Positions 1-14,100 of a stretch of 64,000 nucleotides of DNA are shown here, piece by piece. The notes under the pieces are model-generated. The model searched no databases and was not told the origin of the DNA. It worked only from the letters and a program-made list of their open reading frames with translations. Source of the DNA: Bathymodiolus brooksi (taxonomy: Eukaryota; Mollusca; Bivalvia; Mytilida; Modiolidae); contig OY804588.1 of NCBI GenBank assembly GCA_963680875.1, forward strand, positions 78,888,829 to 78,952,828. Reading direction: 5' to 3'. Both the position numbers and the translations under genes were made by a program. The number at the start of each line of letters is the position of its first letter. Positions within the stretch are counted from its first letter, which is position 1.

Positions 1-1105
1 CTTACCTGATTATATGACAAGACAATTACGAACTATATGTTTTCCTACCTGATTATGTGAAAAGACAATTACGAACTATATGTTTTCCTACCTGATTATA
101 TGACAAGACAATTACGCACTATATTTTTTCTACCCGATTATGTGACAAAACAATTCTGAACTATATTTTTCCTACCTGATTATGTGACAAGACAATTTAT
201 TCACTATAGTTTTCTTACCTGATTATATGACAAGACAATGACGAACTATATTTTTCATACCTGATTATATGAACAGACAATTACGCACTATATTTTTCCT
301 ACCTGATTATGTGACAAGACAATTACGAACTATATGTTTTCCTACCTGATTATATGACAAGACAATTACGAACTATATTTTTCCTACCTGATTATATGAA
401 CAGACAATTACGCACTATATTTTTTCTACCCGATTATGTGACAAGACAATGACGAACTATATTTTTCCTACCTGATTATGTGACAAGACAATTTATGCAC
501 TATAGTTTTCTTACCTGATTATATGACAAGACAATTACGAACTATATGTTTTCCTACCTGATTATGTGAAAAGACAATTACGAACTATATGTTTTCCTAC
601 CTGATTATATGACAAGACAATTACGCACTATATTTTTTCTACCCGATTATGTGACAAAACAATTCTGAACTATATTTTTCCTACCTGATTATGTGACAAG
701 ACAATTTATTCACTATAGTTTTCTTACCTGATTATATGACAAGACAATGACGAACTATATTTTTCATACCTGATTATATGAACAGACAATTACGCACTAT
801 ATTTTTTTTACCCGATTATGTGACAAGACAATTCTGAACTATATTTTTCCTACCTGATTATGTGACAAGACAATTTATGCACTATAGTTTTCTTACCTGA
901 TTATATGACAAGACAATTGCCAATTATATTTATCCTACCTGATTATGTGACAAGACATTTACGAACTATATTTTTCCTACCCGATTATGTGACAAGACAA
1001 TTGCCAACTTTATTTTTCCTACCCGATTATGTGACAAGACATCTACGCACTATATTTTTCCTACCTGATTATATGAACAGACAATTACGTACTATAAGAC
1101 AATAA
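1..1105. repeat. 42-43-bp minisatellite array (left)
   Basis: Head-to-tail monomers of 42 or 43 bp are built on a core GATTATATGACAAGACAATT, followed by a variable ACGAACTATA part and a T-rich spacer ending CCTACCT. About 26 monomers are present and the array continues past the left edge of the window. A higher-order period of 509 bp (12 monomers) is visible: the order of variants at 1 to about 300 recurs from 510 to about 808, then decays. Where monomers are exactly 42 bp the phase is kept and a 14-residue peptide repeat stays open (905-1105, plus strand). This follows from the length being a multiple of three and is not evidence of coding. The core reappears in the separate array at 43457-44500. 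Confidence 0.95.
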
Positions 1106-2289
1106 GACGACAATGAAATCCAACTAAGCGTGATGGTCTAGTACAAAGTGGATATCGTTATCCTCTCTTCGAATGTACATTGCCCTCGCCATGATATGGC
1201 TGAACAATTCCTTATTTGGCATTAAGCAATAATCACTCTCTCACTCTTGTCAACAATGACTATTTCACTTGACCTTGACCTCATTTACAAGGTTGACTGA
1301 ATGTATTAAATGTACATCTATTTTTCATGATTAGGTAGGTTCCCCCATTGTGATGCTATTTAGGTTCCCCATATGTGGTACATTGATCATGTAGAATACA
1401 TATCAGCCAGGTATATGTTAGTGTACCTGTGTATAACAACGATTCTCTTCTTTAAAACTGAATACAGGACTTTTTATTTTCTCTTTTCAGATTACCTTCA
1501 CCAGCTTCAATAGACTTCATGAAGCAGTTCATAAGTCTATAAAGTGGATGATGACAAGCTATATGTTATTAAGATAAAAACCTAATACAGTCAAATAAAA
1601 CTAATGATTTATAACGCATTCTAATGTTGTCTTTTCTCCAAAGCCGTGATATCATAATTAGGAAGCTTAAGAAATTATCCACAACGCCACCCTAAGCAAT
1701 CATAAGTAAGGACCTGTGTATGACAATAGGACCTACAAAGGAAACTACAACTACCAGATGACTCTGAGATACAGACAAAATATTTAACTAAGACCAATTT
1801 CTGTGACAGTAAACAATTTTCCCCCGACAAACTGACATTAATTTTCCTTTTATGCCTAATGTATTGTTGTACTCTATCGTATTATGAAATGAACATAACA
1901 ATAAAATTAATAACTGGAAATTATAATCTCTGTGTGGATATTACCTGCCATAGTGTATGTTCAGATCACTATAACCAACAATAGGCAATAAGTATATTCC
2001 GTAAAATGTTCATATGATTTATAATTAACTTAATAATTGTATGTGTTAGTTGATAGAACAAACTACTGGATGTTTACTATCCTGATCTATATCCACGTCA
2101 TTATATGCAATGTCATATACTTTAAGAACATATTGTGCTGTCAAATATTGTGATTAAAGACATAATGTACCTTATTAACGTGTTCTATGTTACAATATGT
2201 TGACTTCTAGAGTTGTTTCTTGTCCTAATTTATTTTGGCTTAGACTTAGATACCGTGATTTTAAAAAACGCGACTGTATGTTTACGTCA
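1106..2289. other. Single-copy AT-rich DNA
   Basis: This stretch holds no long open frame and no tandem structure that I can see. The only gene-like signal is a pyrimidine-rich tract ending in CAG at 1490 with a short open frame and a polyadenylation hexamer behind it, listed separately. The remainder is AT-rich sequence that I do not recognise. Confidence 0.6.
1491..1620 (+). other. Weak candidate terminal exon
   Basis: A run of T and C with a terminal CAG (1471-1490) looks like a 3' splice acceptor. It is followed by an open frame of 28 codons from 1491 that ends at TAA 1575-1577. An AATAAA hexamer lies at 1594-1599, close behind the stop. Together these would make a small last exon. The peptide matches nothing I recognise, no upstream exon is visible in the window, and all three signals are common by chance in AT-rich DNA. 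It is recorded only as a lead. Confidence 0.15.
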
Positions 2290-2320
2290 TTATGTTTCTG
2301 ATATATATATATATATACCA
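2290..2320. repeat. (AT)n microsatellite
   Basis: A short run of alternating A and T lies just before 2320, followed by ordinary AT-rich sequence. Confidence 0.9.
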
Positions 2321-2822
2321 TTATTTATACTGCACTACTGACCTTTAATAACATTTAGGCCACGCCTACTTGACCAAAATCAGTTGGGGCCTCCTGGGGG
2401 TAACTAACTTTTTTAAATGATTTGAATATTGGTAGTAATATCCATTAATGTCACTAATGATTGCAGTATAAAGACAATAACAGTGCATTGACTTGACATA
2501 CAATTCGATATATGTATCCGGCACGAATCGGGGAAAATGCGAAACCCTCCCCGATTCTAAGCCTCATCCGTATATCGATTTTATTACCTGTCATTTTGGA
2601 TGTTCAGTCCTCGTTACTATCAATAAATATTTGTAATGGGTTTTTACACATTAAAAGCTTCTTTCGGTTTAATTTTAATCAATGCATTTACATATTGTAT
2701 TTGTAAAGAAATAAACAAGGTTAAAAAGTAGAACGTAAACATGATCCATAACATTAACATACACTGTAAAGTAATGGAATAGGGGAGATAAACAAAAACC
2801 AAAACAAGAAAAAGCGAGAAAA
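2321..2822. other. Single-copy DNA, no gene seen
   Basis: Nothing recognisable is present. A 64-codon open frame at 2512-2706 shows no domain, has no supporting context and is best treated as chance. Confidence 0.5.
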
Positions 2823-3053
2823 ACTAACAAACAAACAAAACAAAACAAAATAAGCAAGCAAGCAAGCAACAAAAAAACACACAAACAACAAACAAACAAA
2901 CAAACAAACAAACAAACAAACAAACAACAAACAAACAAACAAACAAACAAACAAACAAACAACAAACACACAAACAACAAACAAACACACAAACAACAAA
3001 CAAACAAACAAACAAACAGGCAAACAAACAAACAAACACAAATAACATAAAAA
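2823..3053. repeat. (CAAA)n microsatellite, interrupted
   Basis: Long runs of CAAA are interrupted by CAA and CACA variants and flanked by purine-rich, A-rich sequence. On the minus strand the repeat reads as poly Cys-Leu-Phe-Val in several overlapping frames (for example 2675-3169). This is simple-sequence translation and not a gene. Confidence 0.95.
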
Positions 3054-3244
3054 TAGATAAACAAATAAACACATGCATAAAACATCACAACACACTGCCA
3101 AAAAAACACGACGACATGTAATTGGACAACATTTACTACACGAACTGCACTAAAGATGGGGTCGAACACGATATACTGCGTGGTTATAGTTATATTTTGA
3201 CTTGTGAACCGCCTTTATATCACACAAATAAGAAACAAGCATTT

Positions 3245-3525
3245 CGTGTAGTATGGAGAGGGTAATACGTAGCATGACTTACAAACCATCACAGAGAAAA
3301 CTAAAGACCGAGGAACACAAACCTCACTATAACCGTGGGCGAATTCGGATGCTAAGGAATGGAAAGAAGTTTCTGCACCACACATGGCACCCGTCGTGTT
3401 ACTATTTTCACTCACCCGGTTTAAATGCATTTTATGACATGCATGATTTATCACTGAATATTAACCCTATTTATTGAATGTAAGACAACTTTGAAGATAG
3501 GAAAGGGGTCAACAGATGCCATAAT
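3245..3525 (+). repeat. Dispersed repeat fragments, left of the 36-bp array
   Basis: The stretch 3285-3440 contains CAGAGAAAACTAAAGACCGA and later CACATGGCACCCGTCGTGTT. These match a dispersed repeat that I recall as very common in bivalve genomes. Related sequence lies on the other side of the satellite (39345-39600) and again on the minus strand at 40735-40990. At 3479-3525 the text TAAGACAACTTTGAAGATAG aligns with TAAGACAAGCTTGAAGATAT at 39351-39370, which in the right-hand copy begins the same module. So the left flank holds the late part of one copy and then the first part of another, directly before the satellite. The family name is uncertain. The 74-codon open frame at 3253-3477 lies inside this repeat and is not called a gene. 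Confidence 0.6.
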
Positions 3526-3576
3526 TTAAAACTTAAAGATATTAAATTTAATGCGTAAGACGCGTTTCTAGGAAGA

Positions 3577-5677
3577 ACAGACACTACTACAGCAGACAGA
3601 CAACACTAAAGTCTTCTATATCTACTACAGGACAGACAACACTAACATCGTCTATATCTACTACAGGACAGACAACACTAAAATCTTCAATATCTACTAC
3701 AGGACAGACCATGCTAAAATCTTCTATATCTACTGCAGGATAGACAACACAAAATATTCTATATCTATAACAGGACACACAACGCTAAAATCTTCTATAT
3801 CTGCTACAGGACAGACAACACCAAAATCTTCTATATCTACTACAGGACAGACAACACTAAAATCTTCTATATCTACTCCAGGACAGACAAAACTAAAATT
3901 GTCTATATCTACTACAGGACAGAATGCACTAACATATTCTATATCTATTACAGGACAGACACCACTAAAATCTTCCATATCTCCTACAGCAGACAGACAA
4001 CATTAAAATCTTCTATATCTATTACAGGACAGAAAGCACTAACATATTCTATATCTATTACAGGACAGACAACACTAAAATCTTCCATATCTCCTACAGC
4101 AGACAGACAACATTACAATCTTCTATATCTACTACAGAAAGACAACGCTAAAATATTCTATATCTACTACAGGACAGACAACACTAAAATCTTCTATATA
4201 TACTACAGGACAGACAATTCTAAAATCTTCTATATCTACTACAGGACAGAAAACACTAAAATCTTCTATATCTACTACAGGACAGACAACACTAAAATCT
4301 TCTATATCTACTACATGACAGACAACACTAAAATCTTCTATATCTACTACCAGGCAGACAACAGTAAAATCTTCTATATCTGCTACAGGACAGACACCAC
4401 TAAAATCTTCTATATCTATTACAGGCCAGAAAGCATTAACATATTCTATATCTATTACAGGACAAACAACACTAAAATCTTCAATATCTTCTACAGCAGA
4501 CAGACAACATTACAATCTTCTATATCTACTACAGAAAGACAACGCTAAAATATTCTATATCTACTACAGGACAGGCAACACTAAAATCTTCTATATCTAC
4601 TACAGGACAGAAAGCACTAACATTTCCTATATCTACTACAGGAAATACAACACTAAAATATTCTATATATACTACAGCAGACAGACAACACTAACATCTT
4701 CTATATCTACTACAGGACAGTCAACACTAATATATTCTATATTTACTACAGGAGAGACAACACTAAAATCTTCCATATCTACTACAGGACAAAGACAACA
4801 CTATGATCTTCTATATCTACTACAGGACAGACAACACTACAATCTTCTATATCTACTACAGGACAGACAACACTAAAATCTTCTATATCTACTACAGGAC
4901 AGTCAACACTAATAAATTATATATCTACTACGGGACAGACAACACTAAAATCTTCTATATCTATTACATGACAGATAACACTAAAATCTTCTATATCTAC
5001 TACAGGACAGACAACACTAAAATCTTCTATATCTACTACAGGACGGAAAGCACTAAAATCTTCTCTTTCTACTACTGGACAGATAACACTAAAATCTTCT
5101 ATATCTACTACAGGACAGACAACACTAATATCTTCTATATCTACTACAGGACAGACAACACTAAAATCTTCTATATCTACTACAGGACAGACAACACTAA
5201 AATCTTCTTTATCTACTACAGGACAGACACCACTACAATCTTCTATATCTACTACAGGACAGACAACACTAAAATCTTCTATATCTACTACAGAACAGAC
5301 AACACTAATTTTTTTTATATCTACTACAGGAAAGACAACACTATAATCTTCTATTTCTACTACAGGACACACAACACTAAGATCTTCTATATCTGCTACA
5401 GAACAGACGACACTAAAATCTCCTATATCTACTACATGACAGACAACACTAAAATCTTCTATATTTACTACTAGACAGACAACACTAAAATCTTCTATAT
5501 CTACTACAGGACAGACAACACTAAAATCTTCCATATCTACTACTGGACAGACAACACTAAAATCTTCTATATCTGCTACAGGACAGACAACAATACAATC
5601 TTCTATATCTACTACAGGACAGACAATACTAACATTTTCTATATCTACTACAGGACAGACAACACTAAAATATCATG
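3577..5677. repeat. Leading segment: diverged partial copy of the 5,440-bp unit
   Basis: The monomer variants here follow the same order as in the start of the 5,440-bp unit, but with changing offset: 2,135 bp near 3730, 2,320 bp near 4315 and 2,571 bp near 4803. The offset grows because the downstream copy contains extra monomers. Point differences are frequent. This is therefore an older relative of the unit and not part of the recent duplication. Confidence 0.8.
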
Positions 5678-8600
5678 TATATATACTACAGGACAGACAA
5701 CACTAAAATCTTCTATATATACTACAGAACAGACAACACTAAAATCTTCCATATCTACTACAGCAGACAGACAACACTAAAATTTTCTATATCTACTACA
5801 GGACAGACAACAGTAAAACCTTCAATATCTACTACAGGACAGACCATGCTAAAATCTTCTATATCTACTGCAGGATAGAAAACACAAAATATTCTATATC
5901 TATAACAGGACACACAACGCTAAAATCTTCTATATCTGCTACAGGACAGACAACACCAAAATCTTCTATATCTACTACAGGACAGACAACACTAAAATCT
6001 TCTATATCTACTATAGGACAGACAAAACTAAAATTGTCTATATCTACTACAGGACAGAATGCACTAACATATTCTATATCTATAACAGGATAGACACCAC
6101 TAAAATCTTCCATATCTCCTACAGCAGACAGACAACATTAAAATATTCTATATCTCCTACAGCAGACAGACAACATTAAAATCTTCTATATCTACTACAG
6201 AAAGACAACGCTAACATATTCTATATCTACTACAGGACAGACAACACTAAAATCTTCTATATCTACTACAAAACAGAAAACAGTAAAATATTCTATATAT
6301 ATACTACAGCAGACAGACAACATTAAAATATTCTATATCTACTACAGATACAGTCAACACTAATATATTCTATATCTACTACAGGACAGACAACACTAAA
6401 ATCTTCCATATCTACTACAGGACAGACAACACTAAAATCTTCTATATCTACTACAGGACAGACAACACTCAATTCTTCTATATATATTACAGAACACACA
6501 GCACTAAAATCTTCTATATCTACTACAGGACAGTCAACACTACAATCTTCTATATCTACTACAGGACAGAAAACACTAAAATCGTCAATATCTACTACAG
6601 GACAGACAACACTAAAATCTTCTATATCTACTACATGACAGACAACACTAAAATCTTCTATATCTACTACAGGACAGACAACACTAAAATCTTCTATATC
6701 TGCTACAGGACAGACAACACTAAAATCTTCTATATCTATTACAGGACAGAAAGCACTAACATATTCTATATCTATTACAGGACAGACAACACTAAAATCT
6801 TCCATATCTCCTACAGCAGACAGACAACATTACAATCTTATATATCTACTACAGAAAGACAACGCTAAAATATTCTATATCTACTACAGGACAGACAACA
6901 CTAATATCTTCTATATCTACTACAGGACAGACAATTCTAAAATCTTCTATATCTACTACAGGACAGAAAACACTAAAATCTTCTATATATACTACAGGAC
7001 AGACAACACTAAAATCTTCTATATCTACTACATGACAGACAACACTAAAATCTTCAATATCTTCTACAGCAGACAGACAACATTACAATCTTCTATATCT
7101 ACTACAGAAAGACAACGCTAAAATATTCTATATCTACTACAGGACAGACAACACTAAAATCTTCTATATCTACTACAGGACAGAAAGCACTAATATTTCC
7201 TATATCTACTACAGGAAATACAACACTAAAATATTCTATATATACTACAGCAGACAGACAACACTAACATCTTCTATATCTACTACAGGACAGTCAACAC
7301 TAATATATTCTATATTTACTACAGGAGAGACAACACTAAAATCTTCCATATCTACTACAGGACAGACAACACTATGATCTTCTATATCTACTACAGGACA
7401 GACAACACTACAATCTTCTATATCTACTACAGGACAGACAACACTAAAATCTTCTATATCTACTACAGGACAGTCAACACTAATAAATTATATATCTACT
7501 ACGGGACAGACAACACTAAAATCTTCTATATCTATTACATGACAGATAACACTAAAATCTTCTATATCTACTACAGGACAGACAACACTAAAATCTTCTA
7601 TATCTACTACAGGACAGAAAACACTAAAATTTTCTATATCTACTACAGGACAGATAACACTAAAATCTTCTATATCTACTACAGGACAGACAGCACTAAT
7701 AGCTTCTATATCTACTACAGGACAGACAACACTAAAATCTTCTATATCTACTACAGGACAGACAACACTAAAATCTTCTTTATCTACTACAGGACAGACA
7801 CCACTACAATCTTCTATATCTACTACAGGACAGACAACACCAAAATCTTCTATATCTACTACAGAACAGACAACACTAATTTTTTTTATATCTACTACAG
7901 GAAAGACCACACTATAATCTTCCATTTCTACTACAGGACACACAACACTAAGATCTTCTATATCTGCTATAGAACAGACGACAATAAAATCTCCTATATC
8001 TACTACATGACAGACAACACTAAAATCTTCTATATTTACTACTAGACAGACAACACTAAAATCTTCTATATCTACTACAGGACAGACAACACTAAAATCT
8101 TCCATATCTACTACAGGACAGACAACACTAAAATCTTCTATATCTGCTACAGGACAGACAACAATAAAATCTTCTATATCTACTACAGGACAGACAATTC
8201 TATAATCTTCTGTATCTACTACAGGACAGAAAACACTAAAATCTTCTATATCTACTACAGGACAGACAACAGTAAAATCTTCTATATCTACTACAGGACA
8301 GACAACACTAAAATCTTCTATATCTACTACAGGACAGACAACACTAAAATCTTCTATATCTACTACAGGACAGACAACTTTAACATCTTCTATATCTACT
8401 ACAGCAGACAGACACCACAAACATCTTCCATATCTACTACAGCAGACAGACAACACTAAAATCTTCTATATCTACTACAGGACAGACAACACTAAAATCT
8501 TCTATATCTACTACAGGACAGACAACACTAAAATCTTCTATATATACAACAGAACAGACAACACTAAAATCTTCCATATCTACTACAGCAGACAGACAAC

Positions 8601-11117
8601 ACTAAAATCTTCTATATCTACTACAGGACATACAACTCTAAAATCTTCTATATATACTACAGGACAGACAACACTAAAATATTCTATATCTACTACAGGA
8701 CAGACAACACTAAAATATTCTATATCTACTACAGGACAGACAACATTAAAATCTTCTTTATCTACTACAGGACAGACAACACAAAATATTCTATATCTGC
8801 TACAGGACAGACAACACTAAAATCTTCTATATCTACTACATGACAGACAACACTAAAATCTTCTATATCTACTACTAGACAGACAACTCTAACATCTTCT
8901 ATATCTACTACAGGACAGACAACACTAAAATCTTCCATATCTACTACAGCAGACAGACAACACTAAAATCTTCTATATCTACTACAGGACAGACAACAGT
9001 ACTATCTTCTATTTCTACTACATGACAGACAACAGTAAAACTTCTATATCTACTACAGGACAGACAACAGTAAAATCTTCTATATCTACTACAGGAGAGA
9101 CAACACTAAAATCTTCTATATCTACTGCAGCAGACAGATAACAGTGAAATCTTCTATATCTACTACTAGACAAACAACACTAAAATCGTCTATATATACT
9201 GCAGTACAGACAACACTAAAATCTTCTATATATACTGCAGTACAGACAACACTAAAATCTTCTATATCTACTACAGGACAGACAACACTAAAATCTTCTA
9301 TATCTACTACAGGACAGACAACACTAAAATCTTCTATATCTACTACATGACAGACAACACTAAAATCTTCTATATCTACTACTAGACAGACATCTCTAAC
9401 ATCTTCTATATCCACTACAGGACAGACAACACTAACATCTTCCATATCTACTACAGCAGACAGACAACACTAAAATCTTCTATATCTACTACAGGACAGA
9501 CAACAGTAAAATCTTCTATGTCTACTACAGTAGACAGACAACTCTAAAATCTTCTATATCTACTACATGACAGACAACAGTAAAACTTCTATATCTACTA
9601 CAGGACAGACAACAGTAAAATCTTCTATATCTACTACAGGAGAGACAACACTAAAATCTTCTATATCTACTGCAGCAGACAGATAACAGTGAAATCTTCT
9701 ATATCTACTACTAGACAAACAACACTAAAATCGTCTATATATACTGCAGTACAGACAACACTAAAATCTTCTATATATACTGCAGTACAGACAACACTAA
9801 AATCTTCTATATCTACTACAGGACAGACAACACTAAAATCTTCTATATCTACTACAGGACAGACAACACTAAAATCTTCTATATCTACTACATGACAGAC
9901 AACACTAAAATCTTCTATATCTACTACTAGACAGACATCTCTAACATCTTCTATATCCACTACAGGACAGACAACACTAACATCTTCCATATCTACTACA
10001 GCAGACAGACAACACTAAAATCTTCTATATCTACTACAGGACAGACAACAGTAAAATCTTCTATGTCTACTACAGTAGACAGACAACTCTAAAATCTTCT
10101 ATATCTACTACAGGACAGACAACAGTAAAATCTTCTATATCTACTTCAGGACAGACAACACTAAAATCTTCTATATCTACTACAGGACAGACAATATTAA
10201 AATCTTCTCTATCTACTACAAGACAGACAACACTAAAATCTTCTATATATACTACAGGACAGAGAACAGTAAAATCTTCTATATCTACTACAGGACAGAC
10301 AACACTAAAATATTCCATTTCTACTACAGCAGACAGACAACACTAAAATCTTCTATATCTACTACAGGACAGACAACAGTAAAATCTTCAATATCTACTA
10401 CAGGACAGACAACACTAAAATCTTCCATATCTACTACAGCAGACAGACAACACTAAAATCTTCTATATCTTCTACAGGACGGACAACAGTAAAATCTTCT
10501 ATATCTACTACAGGACAGACAACACTAAAATCTTCTATATCTACTGCAGTACAGACAACACTAAAATCTTCTATATCTACTACAGGACAGACAACACTAA
10601 AATCTTCTATATCTACTACAGGACAGACAACACTAAAATCTTCCATTTCTACTACAGCAGACAGAAAACACTAAAATCTTCTATATCTACTACAGAACAG
10701 AAAACAGTACAATCTTCAATATCTACTACAGGACAGACAACACTAAAATCTTCTATATCTACTACAGCAGACAGACACCACAAACAGCTTCTATATCTAC
10801 TGCAGTACAGACAACGCTAAAATCTTCTATATCTACTACAGGACAGACAACACTAAAATCTTCTATATCTACTACAGGACAGACAACACTAAAATCTTTT
10901 ATATATACTACAGGACAGACAACACTAAAATCTTCTATATCTACTACAGGACAGACAACACTAAAATCTTCCATATCTACTACAGGACAGACAACACTAA
11001 AATTTTCTATATCTACTACAGGACAGACAACAGTAAAATCTTCTATATCTACTGCAGCAGACAGACAACAGTAAAATCTTCTATATCTACTACAGGACAG
11101 ACAACACTAAAATCTTC
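5678..11117. repeat. 5,440-bp higher-order repeat, copy 1
   Basis: This is the first of two adjacent copies of a block of about 150 monomers. Every irregular landmark (38-bp monomers, substitutions, single-base indels) recurs exactly 5,440 bp further on. The left edge is set where the TATCATGTAT text at 5671-5680 stops matching 11111-11120. The block contains a nested 545-bp tandem duplication at 9014-9558 and 9559-10103. Confidence 0.93.
9014..10103. repeat. Nested 545-bp tandem duplication
   Basis: 9014-9558 is repeated at 9559-10103. Both halves contain the rare monomers TGCAGTACAG, a CATCTCTAACATC variant and a TATGTCTACTACAGTAGAC variant in the same order. The pair is repeated as a whole at 14454-15543 inside copy 2 of the 5,440-bp unit. 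Confidence 0.9.
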
Positions 11118-14100
11118 TATATATACTACAGGACAGACAACACTAAAATCTTCTATATATACTACAGAACAGACAACACTAAAATCTTCCATATCTACTA
11201 CAGCAGACAGACAACACTAAAATTTTCTATATCTACTACAGGACAGACAACAGTAAAACCTTCAATATCTACTACAGGACAGACCATGCTAAAATCTTCT
11301 ATATCTACTGCAGGATAGAAAACACAAAATATTCTATATCTATAACAGGACACACAACGCTAAAATCTTCTATATCTGCTACAGGACAGACAACACCAAA
11401 ATCTTCTATATCTACTACAGGACAGACAACACTAAAATCTTCTATATCTACTATAGGACAGACAAAACTAAAATTGTCTATATCTACTACAGGACAGAAT
11501 GCACTAACATATTCTATATCTATAACAGGATAGACACCACTAAAATCTTCCATATCTCCTACAGCAGACAGACAACATTAAAATATTCTATATCTCCTAC
11601 AGCAGACAGACAACATTAAAATCTTCTATATCTACTACAGAAAGACAACGCTAACATATTCTATATCTACTACAGGACAGACAACACTAAAATCTTCTAT
11701 ATCTACTACAAAACAGAAAACAGTAAAATATTCTATATATATACTACAGCAGACAGACAACATTAAAATATTCTATATCTACTACAGATACAGTCAACAC
11801 TAATATATTCTATATCTACTACAGGACAGACAACACTAAAATCTTCCATATCTACTACAGGACAGACAACACTAAAATCTTCTATATCTACTACAGGACA
11901 GACAACACTCAATTCTTCTATATATATTACAGAACACACAGCACTAAAATCTTCTATATCTACTACAGGACAGTCAACACTACAATCTTCTATATCTACT
12001 ACAGGACAGAAAACACTAAAATCGTCAATATCTACTACAGGACAGACAACACTAAAATCTTCTATATCTACTACATGACAGACAACACTAAAATCTTCTA
12101 TATCTACTACAGGACAGACAACACTAAAATCTTCTATATCTGCTACAGGACAGACAACACTAAAATCTTCTATATCTATTACAGGACAGAAAGCACTAAC
12201 ATATTCTATATCTATTACAGGACAGACAACACTAAAATCTTCCATATCTCCTACAGCAGACAGACAACATTACAATCTTATATATCTACTACAGAAAGAC
12301 AACGCTAAAATATTCTATATCTACTACAGGACAGACAACACTAATATCTTCTATATCTACTACAGGACAGACAATTCTAAAATCTTCTATATCTACTACA
12401 GGACAGAAAACACTAAAATCTTCTATATATACTACAGGACAGACAACACTAAAATCTTCTATATCTACTACATGACAGACAACACTAAAATCTTCAATAT
12501 CTTCTACAGCAGACAGACAACATTACAATCTTCTATATCTACTACAGAAAGACAACGCTAAAATATTCTATATCTACTACAGGACAGACAACACTAAAAT
12601 CTTCTATATCTACTACAGGACAGAAAGCACTAATATTTCCTATATCTACTACAGGAAATACAACACTAAAATATTCTATATATACTACAGCAGACAGACA
12701 ACACTAACATCTTCTATATCTACTACAGGACAGTCAACACTAATATATTCTATATTTACTACAGGAGAGACAACACTAAAATCTTCCATATCTACTACAG
12801 GACAGACAACACTATGATCTTCTATATCTACTACAGGACAGACAACACTACAATCTTCTATATCTACTACAGGACAGACAACACTAAAATCTTCTATATC
12901 TACTACAGGACAGTCAACACTAATAAATTATATATCTACTACGGGACAGACAACACTAAAATCTTCTATATCTATTACATGACAGATAACACTAAAATCT
13001 TCTATATCTACTACAGGACAGACAACACTAAAATCTTCTATATCTACTACAGGACAGAAAACACTAAAATTTTCTATATCTACTACAGGACAGATAACAC
13101 TAAAATCTTCTATATCTACTACAGGACAGACAGCACTAATAGCTTCTATATCTACTACAGGACAGACAACACTAAAATCTTCTATATCTACTACAGGACA
13201 GACAACACTAAAATCTTCTTTATCTACTACAGGACAGACACCACTACAATCTTCTATATCTACTACAGGACAGACAACACCAAAATCTTCTATATCTACT
13301 ACAGAACAGACAACACTAATTTTTTTTATATCTACTACAGGAAAGACCACACTATAATCTTCCATTTCTACTACAGGACACACAACACTAAGATCTTCTA
13401 TATCTGCTATAGAACAGACGACAATAAAATCTCCTATATCTACTACATGACAGACAACACTAAAATCTTCTATATTTACTACTAGACAGACAACACTAAA
13501 ATCTTCTATATCTACTACAGGACAGACAACACTAAAATCTTCCATATCTACTACAGGACAGACAACACTAAAATCTTCTATATCTGCTACAGGACAGACA
13601 ACAATAAAATCTTCTATATCTACTACAGGACAGACAATTCTATAATCTTCTGTATCTACTACAGGACAGAAAACACTAAAATCTTCTATATCTACTACAG
13701 GACAGACAACAGTAAAATCTTCTATATCTACTACAGGACAGACAACACTAAAATCTTCTATATCTACTACAGGACAGACAACACTAAAATCTTCTATATC
13801 TACTACAGGACAGACAACTTTAACATCTTCTATATCTACTACAGCAGACAGACACCACAAACATCTTCCATATCTACTACAGCAGACAGACAACACTAAA
13901 ATCTTCTATATCTACTACAGGACAGACAACACTAAAATCTTCTATATCTACTACAGGACAGACAACACTAAAATCTTCTATATATACAACAGAACAGACA
14001 ACACTAAAATCTTCCATATCTACTACAGCAGACAGACAACACTAAAATCTTCTATATCTACTACAGGACATACAACTCTAAAATCTTCTATATATACTAC

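Noticed and set aside
2675..3169. 164-codon minus-strand open frame rich in Cys, Leu, Phe and Val
   Set aside because: It is the translation of the (CAAA)n microsatellite, and two other frames are open over the same stretch.
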